Source: Chytridium lagenaria (lineage: Eukaryota > Chytridiomycota > Chytridiomycetes > Chytridiales > Chytridiaceae). From it: 64,000 nucleotides of DNA. The DNA lies in assembly GCA_025449115.1 (NCBI GenBank), contig JAHLKC010000108.1:62001-126000 (forward strand), written 5' to 3'. A program made the translations under genes and the position numbers. Shown here piece after piece: positions 48,511 to 61,194 of this stretch (positions are counted from its first letter, which is position 1; every line of letters begins with the position of its first letter). The notes beneath the pieces are model-generated. The model worked only from the letters and a program-made list of their open reading frames with translations. It searched no databases and was not told the DNA's origin.

Positions 48511-49609
48511 TCAAATCCCCTTTGTCAAGAAACTACTAAAATGCTCCGTCGTCTCCCTCCTCTTCCCTTCAAGTGCCTCCCCACGCTCCGCCAACACTCT
48601 CCGATGGAGTTCAAGCCTTTCATGCACGGTCTCTGAAAACGCTTGATAACGCCTACAACTTTTTAGAAAATGGGCGTTAAGAGATATGAAACATACTTGA
48701 ACACATTTGCAATTTCTTTCATCTTGTTCGTGACAGCCGCGATGAAGTCTACATAAGTTAAAAGGTGAAGGTGGAGGAGAAGGTGTTACCGGAGACACGA
48801 ATATCGATTTGATCAACGTTGGGTTTTTCGGGAGGTGGACCGAGAGGAGGCGGTGGTTCCGACATTCTCCAATTCTGTTGTTGTTGCTGCTGCTGCTGTT
48901 GCGCGTCATCTTGCTTATCCATCCACTCCCTCTGTGAATCCTGTTGCACATTCACGCTCGCTTTCATTTCATCACGTCTGGTCTGCTGATTCACCACATG
49001 ACTCACTTCCGCCCTCGCATTCATCATGTCCTCACGTCGGGTCATTTGCTCGATCGGTTCATCACGTCTTGGGTTTTGAGTTTGGTCAACTCGAACACGT
49101 TTCGCATTATTACGGGCAGGTCGAGGTGGTGAAGGACCCTCTGCATCGGATTCCGTCAAATCAATCGCAGGCGCTTCATTCGGATGGAAACTAGGCTACA
49201 AGAAAAGGTCAACAACTAATGACGTAAAAGAGCTTTTACATCCGTCGCCCCCCAATCTCCAAAGAAAACTGCATCCTCCATCCCCCCAAATTCGTCAAAC
49301 GTGACCCGTTTGGCCAATTCATCCTCTTGCTTGACCTCAACGCCGCGTTTTGAACGGAACTACCGAGGAGTTTGAAGATGGTTTTGTGTTCCGTGTGAGG
49401 AGAGAAACGAAGTCGAGAGGGGCTCGGAAGGCGGGGTCGTTGGAAGTGGATGAGGATGAGGAGGATGACGTGGTTGAGGTTGAGGAAACAGGGGAGGTGC
49501 GTTTGCTTGTAGATGGCGTGGTGGTGGATAAGGACGACGAAGAAGTGGAAGGTGAAGGTTGGAGAAGCTTCATCATCTTAGGAAGGCCCTGTGAGGACGA
49601 CATGGTCAT
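48511..49609 (-). CDS. orphan disordered protein with SUMO-interaction-like motif
   Basis: The ATG at 49609 begins MTMSSSQGLPKMMKLLQPSP and a Ser/Thr-rich region; APLDFVSLLTRNTKPSS follows. After a frame break near 49358 come GVEVKQEDELAKRVTFDEFG and DAVFFGDWGATD. The next exon (about 49193-48795) contains NEAPAIDLTESDAEGPSPP and an Arg/Asp/Gln-rich stretch with a Gln run. The final exons give a predicted coiled coil (DFIAAVTNKMKEIANVFK; RYQAFSETVHERLELHRRVL) and a stop at 48511. AIDLTESD fits the hydrophobic-acidic pattern of a SUMO-interacting motif. The charged, Gln-rich composition suggests a nuclear protein. I recognise no family. Introns occur at about 49260-49197 and near 48740-48700. 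Confidence 0.6.
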
Positions 49610-49936
49610 TCGTTGGTGGGAATAAAGGACGTTTTGAGGTGATGGCCCTTTTTTGGCGTGTGAATAAATATTCTTTAACGAAAAATACAAAATAGAGGGA
49701 AAAATACAGAAATAGAGGTCCAGCAGTTGATACATATTTTAAATGTGATAAAGTTGGTCCATGAGTTATCAGACCCTTTTCTGTTCCTAATTTTTCTCTT
49801 CGTAATTCTACGCGAGAGCACATCTGATCAAACGGACAACACGTAAAATATATAAAACTGTGTCCAGAAAACAAGCAAGATAACAATGAGGGCAGCAAAA
49901 ACAACAAACAACGTCCAAGGTTTATTATTTCAAGCC

Positions 49937-51161
<1,225 letters not shown>

Positions 51162-51654
51162 TTTGTTGGTTTTTCAGAGAGAAAGAGGCAAAAGTTGGAT
51201 CAAACCAATTTTTTTGGTCGAAGTTGGGTGTGGCGCAATCAGTATAAATAATTGAAATTTGTCAGCGAATAAATTATTAATGAATTGTTGGTTGGTAAGG
51301 TGGGATGGGAAGTTGTATTTATAACAATGTGTGTTTTGAGGGCCAGTTTCTGTCCAAAAGTCATGCAGTAGTGGCGTGCTTCGAGTGGGTGTTTTTCAAA
51401 CTAGGCCCTTGTGACAGACAGAGTTGATTGACTTTTAGGTAATGGAAAGGATGGGTATCTATGCCTGGTAGATACCCACCAAAGAACGAGGTGGAGGATA
51501 TTCAGGGATCTATAGCAATGTGATCGCGAGCTGGCGAGCATTTAACGGTTATTTGCCACCCTTCTTAACCTAACTTCACGCGTCCATTCAACATTATCTC
51601 GACAAATTTCATAATTATCCGTTACACCGACACACCCTCTCTACACCATCCAAA
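51162..51654. promoter_or_regulatory. bidirectional promoter region RPL10/CYTH
   Basis: The two start codons are 493 bases apart and point away from each other, so this region must hold both promoters. A direct phrase ATGCCTGGTAGATACCCA next to GGGTATCTATG (about 51445-51480) makes an inverted repeat, GGGTATC..GATACCC, which might be a regulatory site or chance. Confidence 0.5.
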
Positions 51655-52422
51655 ATGTCCCTCGAAGTCGAACTGAAGTTCCGTCTCTCATCCCTGGCTG
51701 ACCTCAAACGAGCACAACACGCATTCATCCACTCCCAATCTCTCTCAGAATCAAATGTAACGACAACAACACAGATCGATACGTTCCTGGATGCACCCCA
51801 TCGGCCAATGTATATCTGTTTGCGTAAAATAGCATCTCTAACGATTTTTATCTCTTTAGATGGTCAGACACTACCTCCGTCTTCCGCATCCGTCGCACCC
51901 CTACCAAAACCGTCTTTACCTTGAAATCCGGCTCTATTGTCAAAAACGGTGTCATGATAGCCACTGAACACGAAATCATCGTTCCAGAATCCACCGCTCT
52001 TCACCTCCTCCAAACCCTCCCCGATCCATCTGCATACCCTTCACACCCTTTCTTGACACCCTTATCACAAAATACGGCTTATCAAAGGAAACGGGTGGGT
52101 TGGTGGTGTTGGGGGGCTACGAGACAACGAGAACAGTTATACCGTTTTATGGAGAGAAGATTGAGTTGGATCATACAAAAGTATGCTTATTTTTTGGGGC
52201 CGTGGTGAGTGATTAAAGTAGTTGTAGTATGATTTCGGGGATGCGTATGAGATTGAGCTAGAGACAAAAGACGTGGAAGGATCACGGGCCAAATGTGAGT
52301 TGTTTCATGTATATTATGCGCCTAATAATTCCAGGAAAGAGATTCTGGACGCACACGGAATAAGCTTTGGGTTGAGTGGAAGGAACAAGTTTGATAATTT
52401 GATGGCAAGGTCTATATTATAA
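51655..52422 (+). CDS. CYTH-domain triphosphatase (thiamine-triphosphatase-like)
   Basis: CYTH enzymes form a triphosphate tunnel that hydrolyses triphosphate compounds using divalent metal. The ATG at 51655 begins MSLEVELKFRL, with the ExExK signature. Then come TQIDTFLDAPHRPIWSDTTS across an intron (about 51810-51858), FRIRRTPTKTVFTLKSGS, then IATEHEIIVPES, and, after a frame break near 52045, TLITKYGLSKETGG, TRTVIPFYGEKIELDHTKV, DYDFGDAYEIELETKDVEGS, AHGISFGLSGRNKFDNLMAR and a stop at 52422. The RIRR, TLK, EIE and E-x-E positions expected of the tunnel are visible. The substrate cannot be told from the sequence. The gene converges with NOG1. Confidence 0.85.
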
Positions 52423-52598
52423 CCCGCGAAAAACAGGCGCTATATCATTCCATAACTCACAGAGAAACGAATCAAAATAAAAAGCAAAGCCAAACACATG
52501 GGGTCCATGAAACCCGCCCCCTAGCTAAACAAGACAAAAGAGCAATAACATACATAAATAAGCAACCAAAAACGACGATCTTGAGAACGGAAAAGAGA

Positions 52599-55165
52599 TT
52601 AACGATGGCTCGCACTTCCAGATCCTCTCTTGCCCGAAAACAAATGCTTAGGCATCTTTGTAGGAATATGTCTATCAGATTCAGAAGCCTTTGCATTGTA
52701 ATTCCTAGGTCTCTGCGCGAATTTGAGAATCTTGTCGGAAGTCTCCATTTGCTGCAATGATGAAAAAATCGTCAATAAAAAGATACACTAAAAGCGCTCT
52801 TACTTTTCCATTTTTAACACCAGCACTACTCCGATCCCTCTTTGAGAATCCGTTTTCACCCTTGAACCTCTTTGCCGCGATACTCTGTTCCCTTGCAAGG
52901 GAACCTGTGGATTTCGAACGGGGTTCCATTTCTTCGTCACTGTCCATTGGTGCGCCACGGGATTCGGAACGTCCACGTTTCCGACGCACAAGACTGCGTG
53001 AGCGGATGGCTTCTTCGTCAATGGGGATACCACGGTCCTTGAATTTAGAGGTCATTTCGTCAAGAGTGCGGAGCTGAGAGAAAGGAGATGTCAGAATAAG
53101 TAAATCGAGGGAAAAGAATGGGAATACATACCCTAGCCTTGAACTTTTGTGGAATCACGGGCCGATTCTTCCCCTTCTTCAGCCGACTCGCATGAATAAT
53201 TTGTGTCCTGGCCTCCTCCACCTCTTTAGCCGCCTGTTCCAACATCTCCTCCTCCTCCTCATCCATCTCCATCTCTTCTCCAGCATCCTCATAAAACCCT
53301 TCAGCCACAAGTCGTTCCTCCTCACGTTCAAGGGCCTCAAGGCGCGCCTCAATCTCGGGATCAACGAAATCAGCCACATTCTTGCCGTCCATGATCTCAG
53401 GGATAGAGTCGTACTTCCACTCATCGGAGCGGAGAATGTAGAGTTTTTTGAGGTCAATGTTGTGGACGCCTGCGCCACCGGCGGCGACTTCAAGGTCTTT
53501 TTCGAGGAGGCGACGGTTGGGGTCGGTGGGGTCGTATTTTGGACGGGTAAGGGCGGATGGAGGAATAAAGGCGGGACGTTCCTGTAAGAAAAAAAAATTA
53601 AGAACAAAGAAAAGTTTGAGTTAGGGTTGAATATGGTGAGAGTATGATGGCGAACAAAAAAAAAACCAAAGGAAATCCCCAGCAAAATAAAGAAAAATAA
53701 AATAAATAACTCCTAATCAAGAACAAAAGAAAAAATAATGAGAGTAAGAAAAACTTACGATATCGTCACGAGCGGTAGGAGTAGCAAGATGCAACTTATG
53801 TAACACGTTCTCCACCTTTCCACCCTTCATCTTCATCTCCACTCTAGCCGCTAGGAGCTTATCACACGCCATCTTTTTCACATCCATCACCCCCTCCTCC
53901 GTATAACAACTCAACTGCGCCAAGCCCACCTCCCCTTCCAAGCACTTCTCAATAGCAACCTTATCTACTCCAGTGACATCCTCAAACCGCACGGTATCAA
54001 TCTTGGTGACGACCAGCATGGTCGGTTTATTCGCAAACAGGGGTTTGATGGACTCGAAGAGTCGACATTGGGCTTGAATTGAGTACCCGCATTGTTCGGA
54101 AGCGTCTAGGAAGAAAAGGACAGCGGAGCGGAGATGGGCGAGGGCGGTGATGGATTGCATTTCGATGGTGTTGCGTTCTTCGAGGGGGTGGTCAAGGATA
54201 CCGGGAGTGTCGATGACTTGCCAGCGGAGGTTTTTGTAGTCCATGTGGCCGACGAAAAGGGATTTGGTAGTGAAAGCGTAGGGTTGAACTTCGACTTCAG
54301 CGCGAGTGAGTTTGTTCATGAAGCTAGACTTGCCTATGTATTATCATCAGAATATGGAGCTTGAAGAAAAGATGGGGAATAGACGAGTAATGTGAGGATG
54401 GAATAGGAGGATGGATAAAATACTAACCGACGTTGGGGTATCCGCAAACAAGAAGAGTCCTCGTATTGGGGTCGATGGAGGGCAATCTCGCCAAATGCTG
54501 TCTAACCTGTTCAAGGTATGCCAAACTATCCTTCTGTCTCTTCATGATCGTCGCCATTCTATAAAAATCAACATCTCCATTTCATTATATCTCGAACCTT
54601 CCCAATGCAGCCCTCTTCAACTGTTTACACCTGAAAAGGGAGTCACCGAACTTTAAAAGACGGTTGTAGTCTCGCGCCACGTTGTCGACAAGGTGACGGG
54701 CCATGTTAAGTTGACCGAGGGCGAGCTTGTAGTGATCTTTGTCGTAGAGGACGTTCATAAGGTCAGAGTAGAAGGGGTGGATTTCCTGCGGTTTGTTTAG
54801 TATGAGGAAAGGAGTGGGGCGGAGAGGCTTACATCCATCTTGGGGAAGTCGTCAAGGATTTGGTTAAGCTTTTCATCGAAGCAGTCCTAAATATATGTAA
54901 AGAGTGAGATCATGAACCGATAAAAGATCATCCTCCATGCATCGAAAGATGCAACCCAAAACCCAATCTGCATGGAAGGAAACAATGAGGGTCTTACCTG
55001 AGCAAACTTGACCTTCTTCATATAAAACTGCCTGATTCTCGAAATCTGGTAGTTTGGGTGGACGATGGTGGGAGTCTTCCTCTGGATCTTTGAGAGCACG
55101 ACATCGATGAAATCCGTTGAGGTGGGGATCACCTGAATCTTCTTGAAGTTGTAGACAGAGGTCAT
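52599..55165 (-). CDS. NOG1: nucleolar GTPase NOG1 (60S biogenesis)
   Basis: NOG1 is an essential GTPase of pre-60S particles, needed for rRNA processing. The ATG at 55165 starts [20 protein letters not shown]. The helical N-terminal region follows ([20 protein letters not shown]), then [20 protein letters not shown], the G1 P-loop [15 protein letters not shown] (split by an intron), the G3 motif [35 protein letters not shown] and the G4 motif [10 protein letters not shown] (about 54020-53990). The C-terminal part is the NOGCT region ([20 protein letters not shown]), an acidic coiled coil, and a basic tail ending [12 protein letters not shown] at 52599. Domain order and length are those of full-length NOG1. 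No clear frame break was noticed. It is divergent from the second S41 gene. Confidence 0.96.
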
Positions 55166-55679
55166 CTTAATGAATTTTGTCCGTCAAATGTGAGGTCAGT
55201 CGGCGATGAATGTCGTCCTTCCTTAAAGACGGGAGAATACGTAGCTGTCAGTCTTCAAAGGAGAGAGACGTGGAGTTGAGACTGGCGACGGTTGCAATCA
55301 ACGTCGTTTTCTTTCCTTGAGGCTGGACAAAAAAAAAAAAAAGTGTGCTACCTTGACAACTGGACTTGGATGGGATTGTCATGTCAAGGGTGTCGCTTGA
55401 GTCCGTCAGGAGGGGGATTCGGACTCGGTGTGAGGCGTGATACCGCTGCGCGCCACTGTAAAGATCTAGACCTCACTGGCAGGCGTAATAAATTTCAGCG
55501 ATGATTCATGGAAGATATTGGCTTCCAATCTTGGTCCTCGGTATTATTAGGGATTGACGCTCTAGATGAGGGGGCTGGATGGGTAAGGGAATTCATCTAA
55601 TGATCCTTTTTCATACATAACTAACAGTCTTACCCAAGAGGACGATCTACCAAAAGCCTTGAAACGAGTTGAAACAAGG
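55166..55679. other. divergent upstream region NOG1/S41
   Basis: About 510 bases between two divergent start codons, with an A-run of 14 at 55329-55342. No motif was recognised. Confidence 0.4.
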
Positions 55680-58600
55680 ATGGTGTCGTCTAATGCGATG
55701 CAAAGAGTGGTGGCCGGAGTGTTGCTTCATCTTGCGGTTGCGGCGCTCAGTGTCACGGCGCAAGGTAAGCCCTCTCTGATGACGACTATAGCTGACATTT
55801 TTCTAAGACCCTTGCGCTGCGTTGGCTGGAAAGCCTGAATTTGAGTCTCACGGAAGCTTACGCTTGCATGCGACAGATCCCCGCCTCACCAACCTTTAAA
55901 TCGATTCACGTCCAACAACTTAAATCCTACCTGGACGTGTAAGTATCCCCACCATCATACTCGGCTCATATTCTGTTCTATCATTCAACGATCCGTTATT
56001 GATCTAGATACACATTCACTGATCTCGCTCGAGGTCAACCGGCCAATACTCCACAACTCTTCACCTCCCGCGTGGAACTCGTCGCCCCAACTCGACGCCC
56101 TCGTCTCAAATGCCGCAATTACCAACCAATTTGATTTCTTCTCCCGGATTCGGCTTTTAATGAATTCGCTTAATGACGGACATATCTCTTACGTTCCTCG
56201 TTGTATAAGTGGATTCTACTTTCGGCAGCCGTGGAATGTTGCTACATTTTACCCAGACGCTATTTCTAAAAGACCCGTGATTAGACTTGTGTCTGTTTCT
56301 TCCTTTGCTCAAGTTGGGAAGGAACGTTGGCGGGAAAATCGCCTGGGGATTATGTTGGATGGAATGTGGTTTCGATAGACGGAGTTGATGCGATTGTAGG
56401 TTTAGCCTTTCTTCTTTCTCTACAATAATCATATTTAATACTTCCATATCTCAACACCAACATCCATGTCTAACACAAACACAAAAGGCCGGCATCCAAG
56501 CTTTCGCCGATAAGCTCTCCGGTATCTCACGTGACCCAGAAACCCGCTTCAATTTTGTCCTCCTCAACAACCAATTCATCAATGGCAACTTTTCAATAAC
56601 CGAAGGCTCTTTCTATGCCACTGATTTTCTTGGCCATGACGCCGCCGCAACCCGCACTTACGTAGTCCAACCCCCTCAAGGCGGTTCAACGGTCACCATA
56701 GTCGTTCCATGGGTCGCATCACCCCCAATGGAAACCTTTGCAAATGCTCAAGAGTTTCAGGCAAAAATATGCGACGCACCAGCTCCTGCAGCGGCGCGCA
56801 TGGCAAACGACTTTTTAACCATTCCAGCTCCTCTGGACCCTACCCCATTATACGCCCTTTCTGACGAGATCCTTCGCACAGTCACATCAAAGCGTAGCGG
56901 TAAATTGAATTTATCAAACCCAACCTCTGGAGACAAGGCGAACGTCTTTTACATGATGGATGATGGCGAAACTGGAGTTTGGATGTGGTCTACGGTATCC
57001 CCCGAAGGTGATGCCGCCACAGCAGTTCCGCAATTTCTTGCTGGAATCTCAGGAGGTTTGAGAGCACTCGAAGCTCTTGGAGGCAAAACGCCTTTTGATT
57101 GACGTAACCGGTAACGGTGGTGGCTATGTATGCGCAATGAAAGCAATCGTAAAGGTGACTTTCGTCCCTCCTTCACATCCTCTAACCCTCCCCAGTACCT
57201 ATCTAAAGACGCACAAACCCCAATTCAAAACATCCGTCTTAATCCAACCGTCAATGCCTTAATGAAAGCCGGGTTCTTGGCAAACATGCCTGCAGTGAAC
57301 GCTACGTCAATTTTAATCCCAACGTATGTGAGGTCTAGGAATGGAGGAATATCGGTGTCAGAGTTTACGGGATTTTTTGATTTGAATTGTGGGACTGAGT
57401 GGTCAAATGCTATGAAACCGATGGAGAGGGGGTTCGCGGCGAAAGATATGGCTTTTTTGACTGATGGGTTTTGCGGAAGTAGTTGCGGGAACGCGGTTAG
57501 GTAAGATATATGTTTTATTTTCCCCTTTTTTTTTCAATCTTTTCTGTAACTAGGCGATTTTTTATACATGCTTTCTTTCCTCCAATCTATTATTCTCGTT
57601 TACTTATTTTACCGTGATTTAAAGATCTCTCCGCGACACTAATCGCGTCCGCACCCTCGTTTACGGGGCTCAACCGGCCGCCCCTACACCCCCACCTCCT
57701 TCGAAGGCGGTTTCGTCTACGCCCACAACAAACTCACCATCAACAATTTCCCTGAAGCTTCCTCTCTTTCCCCACAAGAGCAATCCCTTATCCCGAAAGA
57801 TTTCAGTGCGCCCGTGTCGATGGGTATGATTGTGTGTCAGAGTTTTTTCGCCAAGAGGAGTACTGGCACTGGATTTTCCGATGGAGTATGTGAAACAACC
57901 CGCAGAAGAGGTTGTGAGTACTGTGGACCCCAGAGATAAAATTGCTTTGTGGACGGTCGGGGCTGCTGCGTTGAAGGCGTCGAGCGAAGGAGCCCCCGCG
58001 CCGTTACCCTCCCCTCCACCGGCACCGTCCCCATCCCATCGCCATCACCATCGCCATCATCACCATCGCCATCACCATCACCGTCACCGTCTCCTTCTCC
58101 GCGCCCATTCTCCTTCTCCTGCACCGGCGCCGTCTCCTTCACCGCGGCCGTCTCCATCTCCTTCCATCTCTCCACCCTTATCACCATCCCCATCTATCCC
58201 ATCGCCGTCTCCAGCACAACCCTCTATTTCCCCCAGTCCCCATCAACCCCCCATCCCCCCTTCCTCAAACCCCACAACCGGCGAGATCATTGAGGAGCCT
58301 TTCCCCTACTGATATCCCCACCATGCCAACGGACTTCCCCTTTCCACCAGATCTTCCGTTCCCCATTGATCCCACCTCTCCATTCCCAACCGACTTTCCT
58401 TTCCCAACTCTCTTTCCTCCCATCCCAAACCGACTTTCCTTTTCCGACGGACTTTCCTTTACCAACCGATTTTCCTCTCCCAACCGACTTTCCTCTCCCG
58501 ACCGACTTTCCTCTCCCAACCGACTTTCCTTTCCCAACCGACTTTCCTCCCATCCCAACCTTCCCGCCCTTCGACCCTACGGTACCCTTCCCAACTGACT

Positions 58601-58936
58601 TTCCTAATCTACCAACGTTTCCCACCCTTCGACCCAAACCTCCCCCTCCCAACCGACATTGACTCGCCATTCCCAACCTTTATTGACACGCCTCTCCCCA
58701 CTTTCATTCCACCACCCCTCCCAACCGACTTCCCTTTAGACCCTTTTCCATGGCCAACCGACATCCCCTTCCCAACCCTCATAAACCCCACCGACTTCCT
58801 CCCCAACCCTACGGATCCCCTTCCAACCGACATCCCTGGTATTCTTCCACCCATAATTGAAGAACCTATCCCAACGAATCCACCTATTCCAACAAACATT
58901 TTCATGCCCCCCCGATTTCGTTATGCCGACATATGA
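55680..58936 (+). CDS. secreted S41-type peptidase homologue with Pro-rich tail
   Basis: The ATG at 55680 opens MVSSNAMQRVVAGVLLHLAV, a signal peptide ending near VTAQG. DPCAALAGKPEF matches the DPCAVL module of the 13.4 kb paralogue. Exons continue with DFFSRIRLLMNSLNDGHISY, GDYVGWNVVSIDGVDAI (the PDZ-like segment), RDPETRFNFVLLNNQFINGN, ALEALGGKRLLIDVTGNGGG (about 57066-57122) and MAFLTDGFCGSSCGNAVR (57451-57501), where the Ser after FCG is the likely nucleophile. After the core come Ser-Pro repeats, then, past a frame break near 58310, an array of PTDFP units. The stop is at 58936, or at 58973 if the C7 run near 58908 has one base too many. Frame breaks also occur near 55850 and 56310. No GPI signal is visible, so the tail may instead hold it in the wall. 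Confidence 0.78.
57995..58760 (+). repeat. coding Ser-Pro and PTDFP repeats
   Basis: A stretch of SPSP-type repeats (57995-58260) is followed by about 15 units of the form P(T/N)DFP(F/L) (58320-58620), with five copies almost in register around 58448-58550 at 18-base spacing. Further degenerate PTD units run to about 58850. Confidence 0.88.
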
Positions 58937-58973
58937 CGTCACCGATTTGGTGATGCTTGGGGTTGCCGGTTGA

Positions 58974-59343
58974 TGATAATTCAGGATTGATAGGGGTTGC
59001 GGCGGTTGCGACAGAAGGGGAGAGGGGAGGTGGGGGCTGTTGTGACGGCTGCGCCTGGGACGACGAGGGCAAGTGGAGCAGGGAAAGCTAATAGAATATG
59101 GTGTGGTGTGGTGGTTGGAGCCGTTGTGATGTGGTGGATGTAAACATGTAAATTGAAAGGACAACGACATTAAGGGGTCAATAGCAAAGTAATAGATGTA
59201 ACAGCACAATATAAAATCGGAAATCTTAATTTATATTATCACTGTAATTATTGTTTTTAGTATCTAACGTTCTCAATTATGTGAATATCCAAAATGAATG
59301 AGACTGGGAGAGTGTTTGATGCATAAGCGGGTAAATTAAAGAT
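58974..59343. other. intergenic region
   Basis: No gene is supported between the S41 gene and the convergent orphan. Confidence 0.35.
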
Positions 59344-61194
59344 TTAAAAATGATCGCGAACGGATAAGTCTTGCAGGAAACGGTCATTCCCTCCTCGGAA
59401 TTCTCCAATCACAACTGCTTCCGCCGCAATCACATCCTCCATAACCCTCGTTGCCTTGGCAAAGGTGTAAGCGGCGGGTATTAACACAGAGCACACCTTC
59501 ATTGCGGATTTGGAAGACTTCGACTTCTTGACGGGCTTGATGCGGGAGAAACATCTTGTTCGCAAGCACCTCCTCAGTTGGTTTAGGACCCAACGAGGTT
59601 TTGGTAGGCTTTCGCGGGTCTTTCCGACGACGAGTCTTTGGAGATTCTTGATCCTGTTCCGATGAATGGAACTATCCGAGGTCTTTGGAGGACTTCTTTG
59701 GTCTTTAAGGCAACGACTCTGCTGAGTTGGTCGGCGACCTTACGAAATGGAAATTTAGACGATTGGAAACACAAAGTTAGGTCTTTAGAAGTATTACCTA
59801 ACCGTTCCCTAAAACTCCGGTATTGGCCTGAACAGACACTTGCAGTTCCGGCTCAGTCTTAGATTGCACTTGATCCACGGACGCGTCTTCGGTCAAGCCA
59901 CCTGTCTTTGATTTCTCAACATTGTTTTCAAGGTCATCTAGTAAAAAATATTAGTTAAACTATATATTCACGGAATTCCATGCCTTATCGATATCACCTC
60001 CACGTTTCCTGGTCGAAATCTTCCCAAGACTCAACAGTCTTAAATGGTTTGGTCTCATTCTTTAAAATTACGAATCAGTATGATTATAACAATAATTGTT
60101 ATACCTTCTTCACTACCGTCCTTATTTCGTCAGAATTCTTAAACAGATCATGTTTGCAAGATTTGATAGTAGTTGTTCTGCGCGAGACCCTTTCCGCCTT
60201 TTCTCTCTTCTGTTCTGCGTGAGACCTTTCCGCCTTTTCTCTCTTCTGTTCTGCGCGAGACCCTTTCCGCCTCTTTCTCTCTTCTGTTCTGCGCGAGACC
60301 CTTTCCGCCTTTTCTCTCTTGGCGGAGAAGAGAGAAAAGGCGGAAAGGGTCTCGCGCAGAAACAACTACTATCAAATCTTGCAAACATGATCTGTTTAAG
60401 AATTCTGACGAAATAAGGACGGTAGTGGAAGAAGGTATAACAATTATTGTTATAAAAGCAAGTATTAAAGAAGCAATCCTAACCTCCTTCTGAAGTTTCT
60501 TAAGCTTGTTCCTCGAAAGAGGGGGAGAGGTTAATACACCTTCGCTCTCTTCCTCAGAAGAGGTTGGAGTCGGCTCATCTCCGTCAGTAGAAGCAGGAGC
60601 ACCCTCACTCCCATTTTCAGAATTTTCAGCTGGTGAAACAGTGGATGCGCTAAAAATCGATCCCAGACTCAACGTCCAGAGTAGAGCCGGATTTAGAAGA
60701 CCCACCGGCAGTAGTGTTCTCAACATTGGTCTCAACGTCGTCGGAGGTCTAGTGAAATTAGAAAAAAAGGTACTTGAGTAAGCTTATAGTATAAGAGATC
60801 GGATGACCTACCGTTGACGCATTATCAAATTGCACGGTCGATGGAGCAGAAGGCACATTCTCGTTTTCATCGTTCAAGTCAAGTTAAGTCTCGGTGGGCT
60901 CACGCTCTTCTTCATGTACTCCATCGGTTGAGCGCGATGCCACCGTACGTTCATTGATATCAGCCCTGTGAGTAGCAGCTGGCAAACTGGTGCTAGAAGA
61001 AGCGCCACATTTCCCGGGAGCGGCAGCCCTTGCATCATCCTAATATACGTGAAACATATCAATAAGAAAACATATGATTACAAGTTAAAAATTAATGTAC
61101 CATGTCTCCAGTCGATGCCTTCGGATGTTGTGTGTCAGGCGAGCCATGACTTAAGTTGAGAAATACTGTGGCAATTGGGTCAACGACATCATCT
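59344..61194 (-). CDS. orphan acidic disordered protein (broken frame)
   Basis: Several exon-like blocks with consistent composition run on the minus strand: DDVVDPIATVFLNLSHGSPD (about 61194-61135), DDARAAAPGKCGASSSTSLP (about 61040-60980) with NERTVASRSTDGVHEEE, NENVPSAPSTVQFDNAST, TSDDVETNVENTTAGGSSKS (about 60748-60690), SPAENSENGSEGAPASTDGD (about 60635-60575), an Arg/Glu/Lys repeat (EKAERVSRR), DDLENNVEKSKTGGLTEDAS (about 59940-59880), and a final exon ending EFRGGNDRFLQDLSVRDHF at 59344. DDVVDP, DDVETNVEN and DDLENNVEK look like repeats of one module. A TAA interrupts one block near 60890 and a frame break lies near 60660. I recognise no family. It is either error-ridden or a pseudogene. 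Confidence 0.42.
60084..60455. repeat. large inverted repeat with 37-base tandem repeats at its tip
   Basis: Left arm 60084-60210 and right arm about 60327-60455 are reverse complements over about 125 bases, differing by two one-base indels. The tip holds four copies of a 37-base unit (60178, 60215, 60251, 60289) beginning CTGCG(C/T)GAGACC. The outer ends carry the short palindrome ATAACAATAATTGTTAT. The full element could form a long hairpin. Confidence 0.92.
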
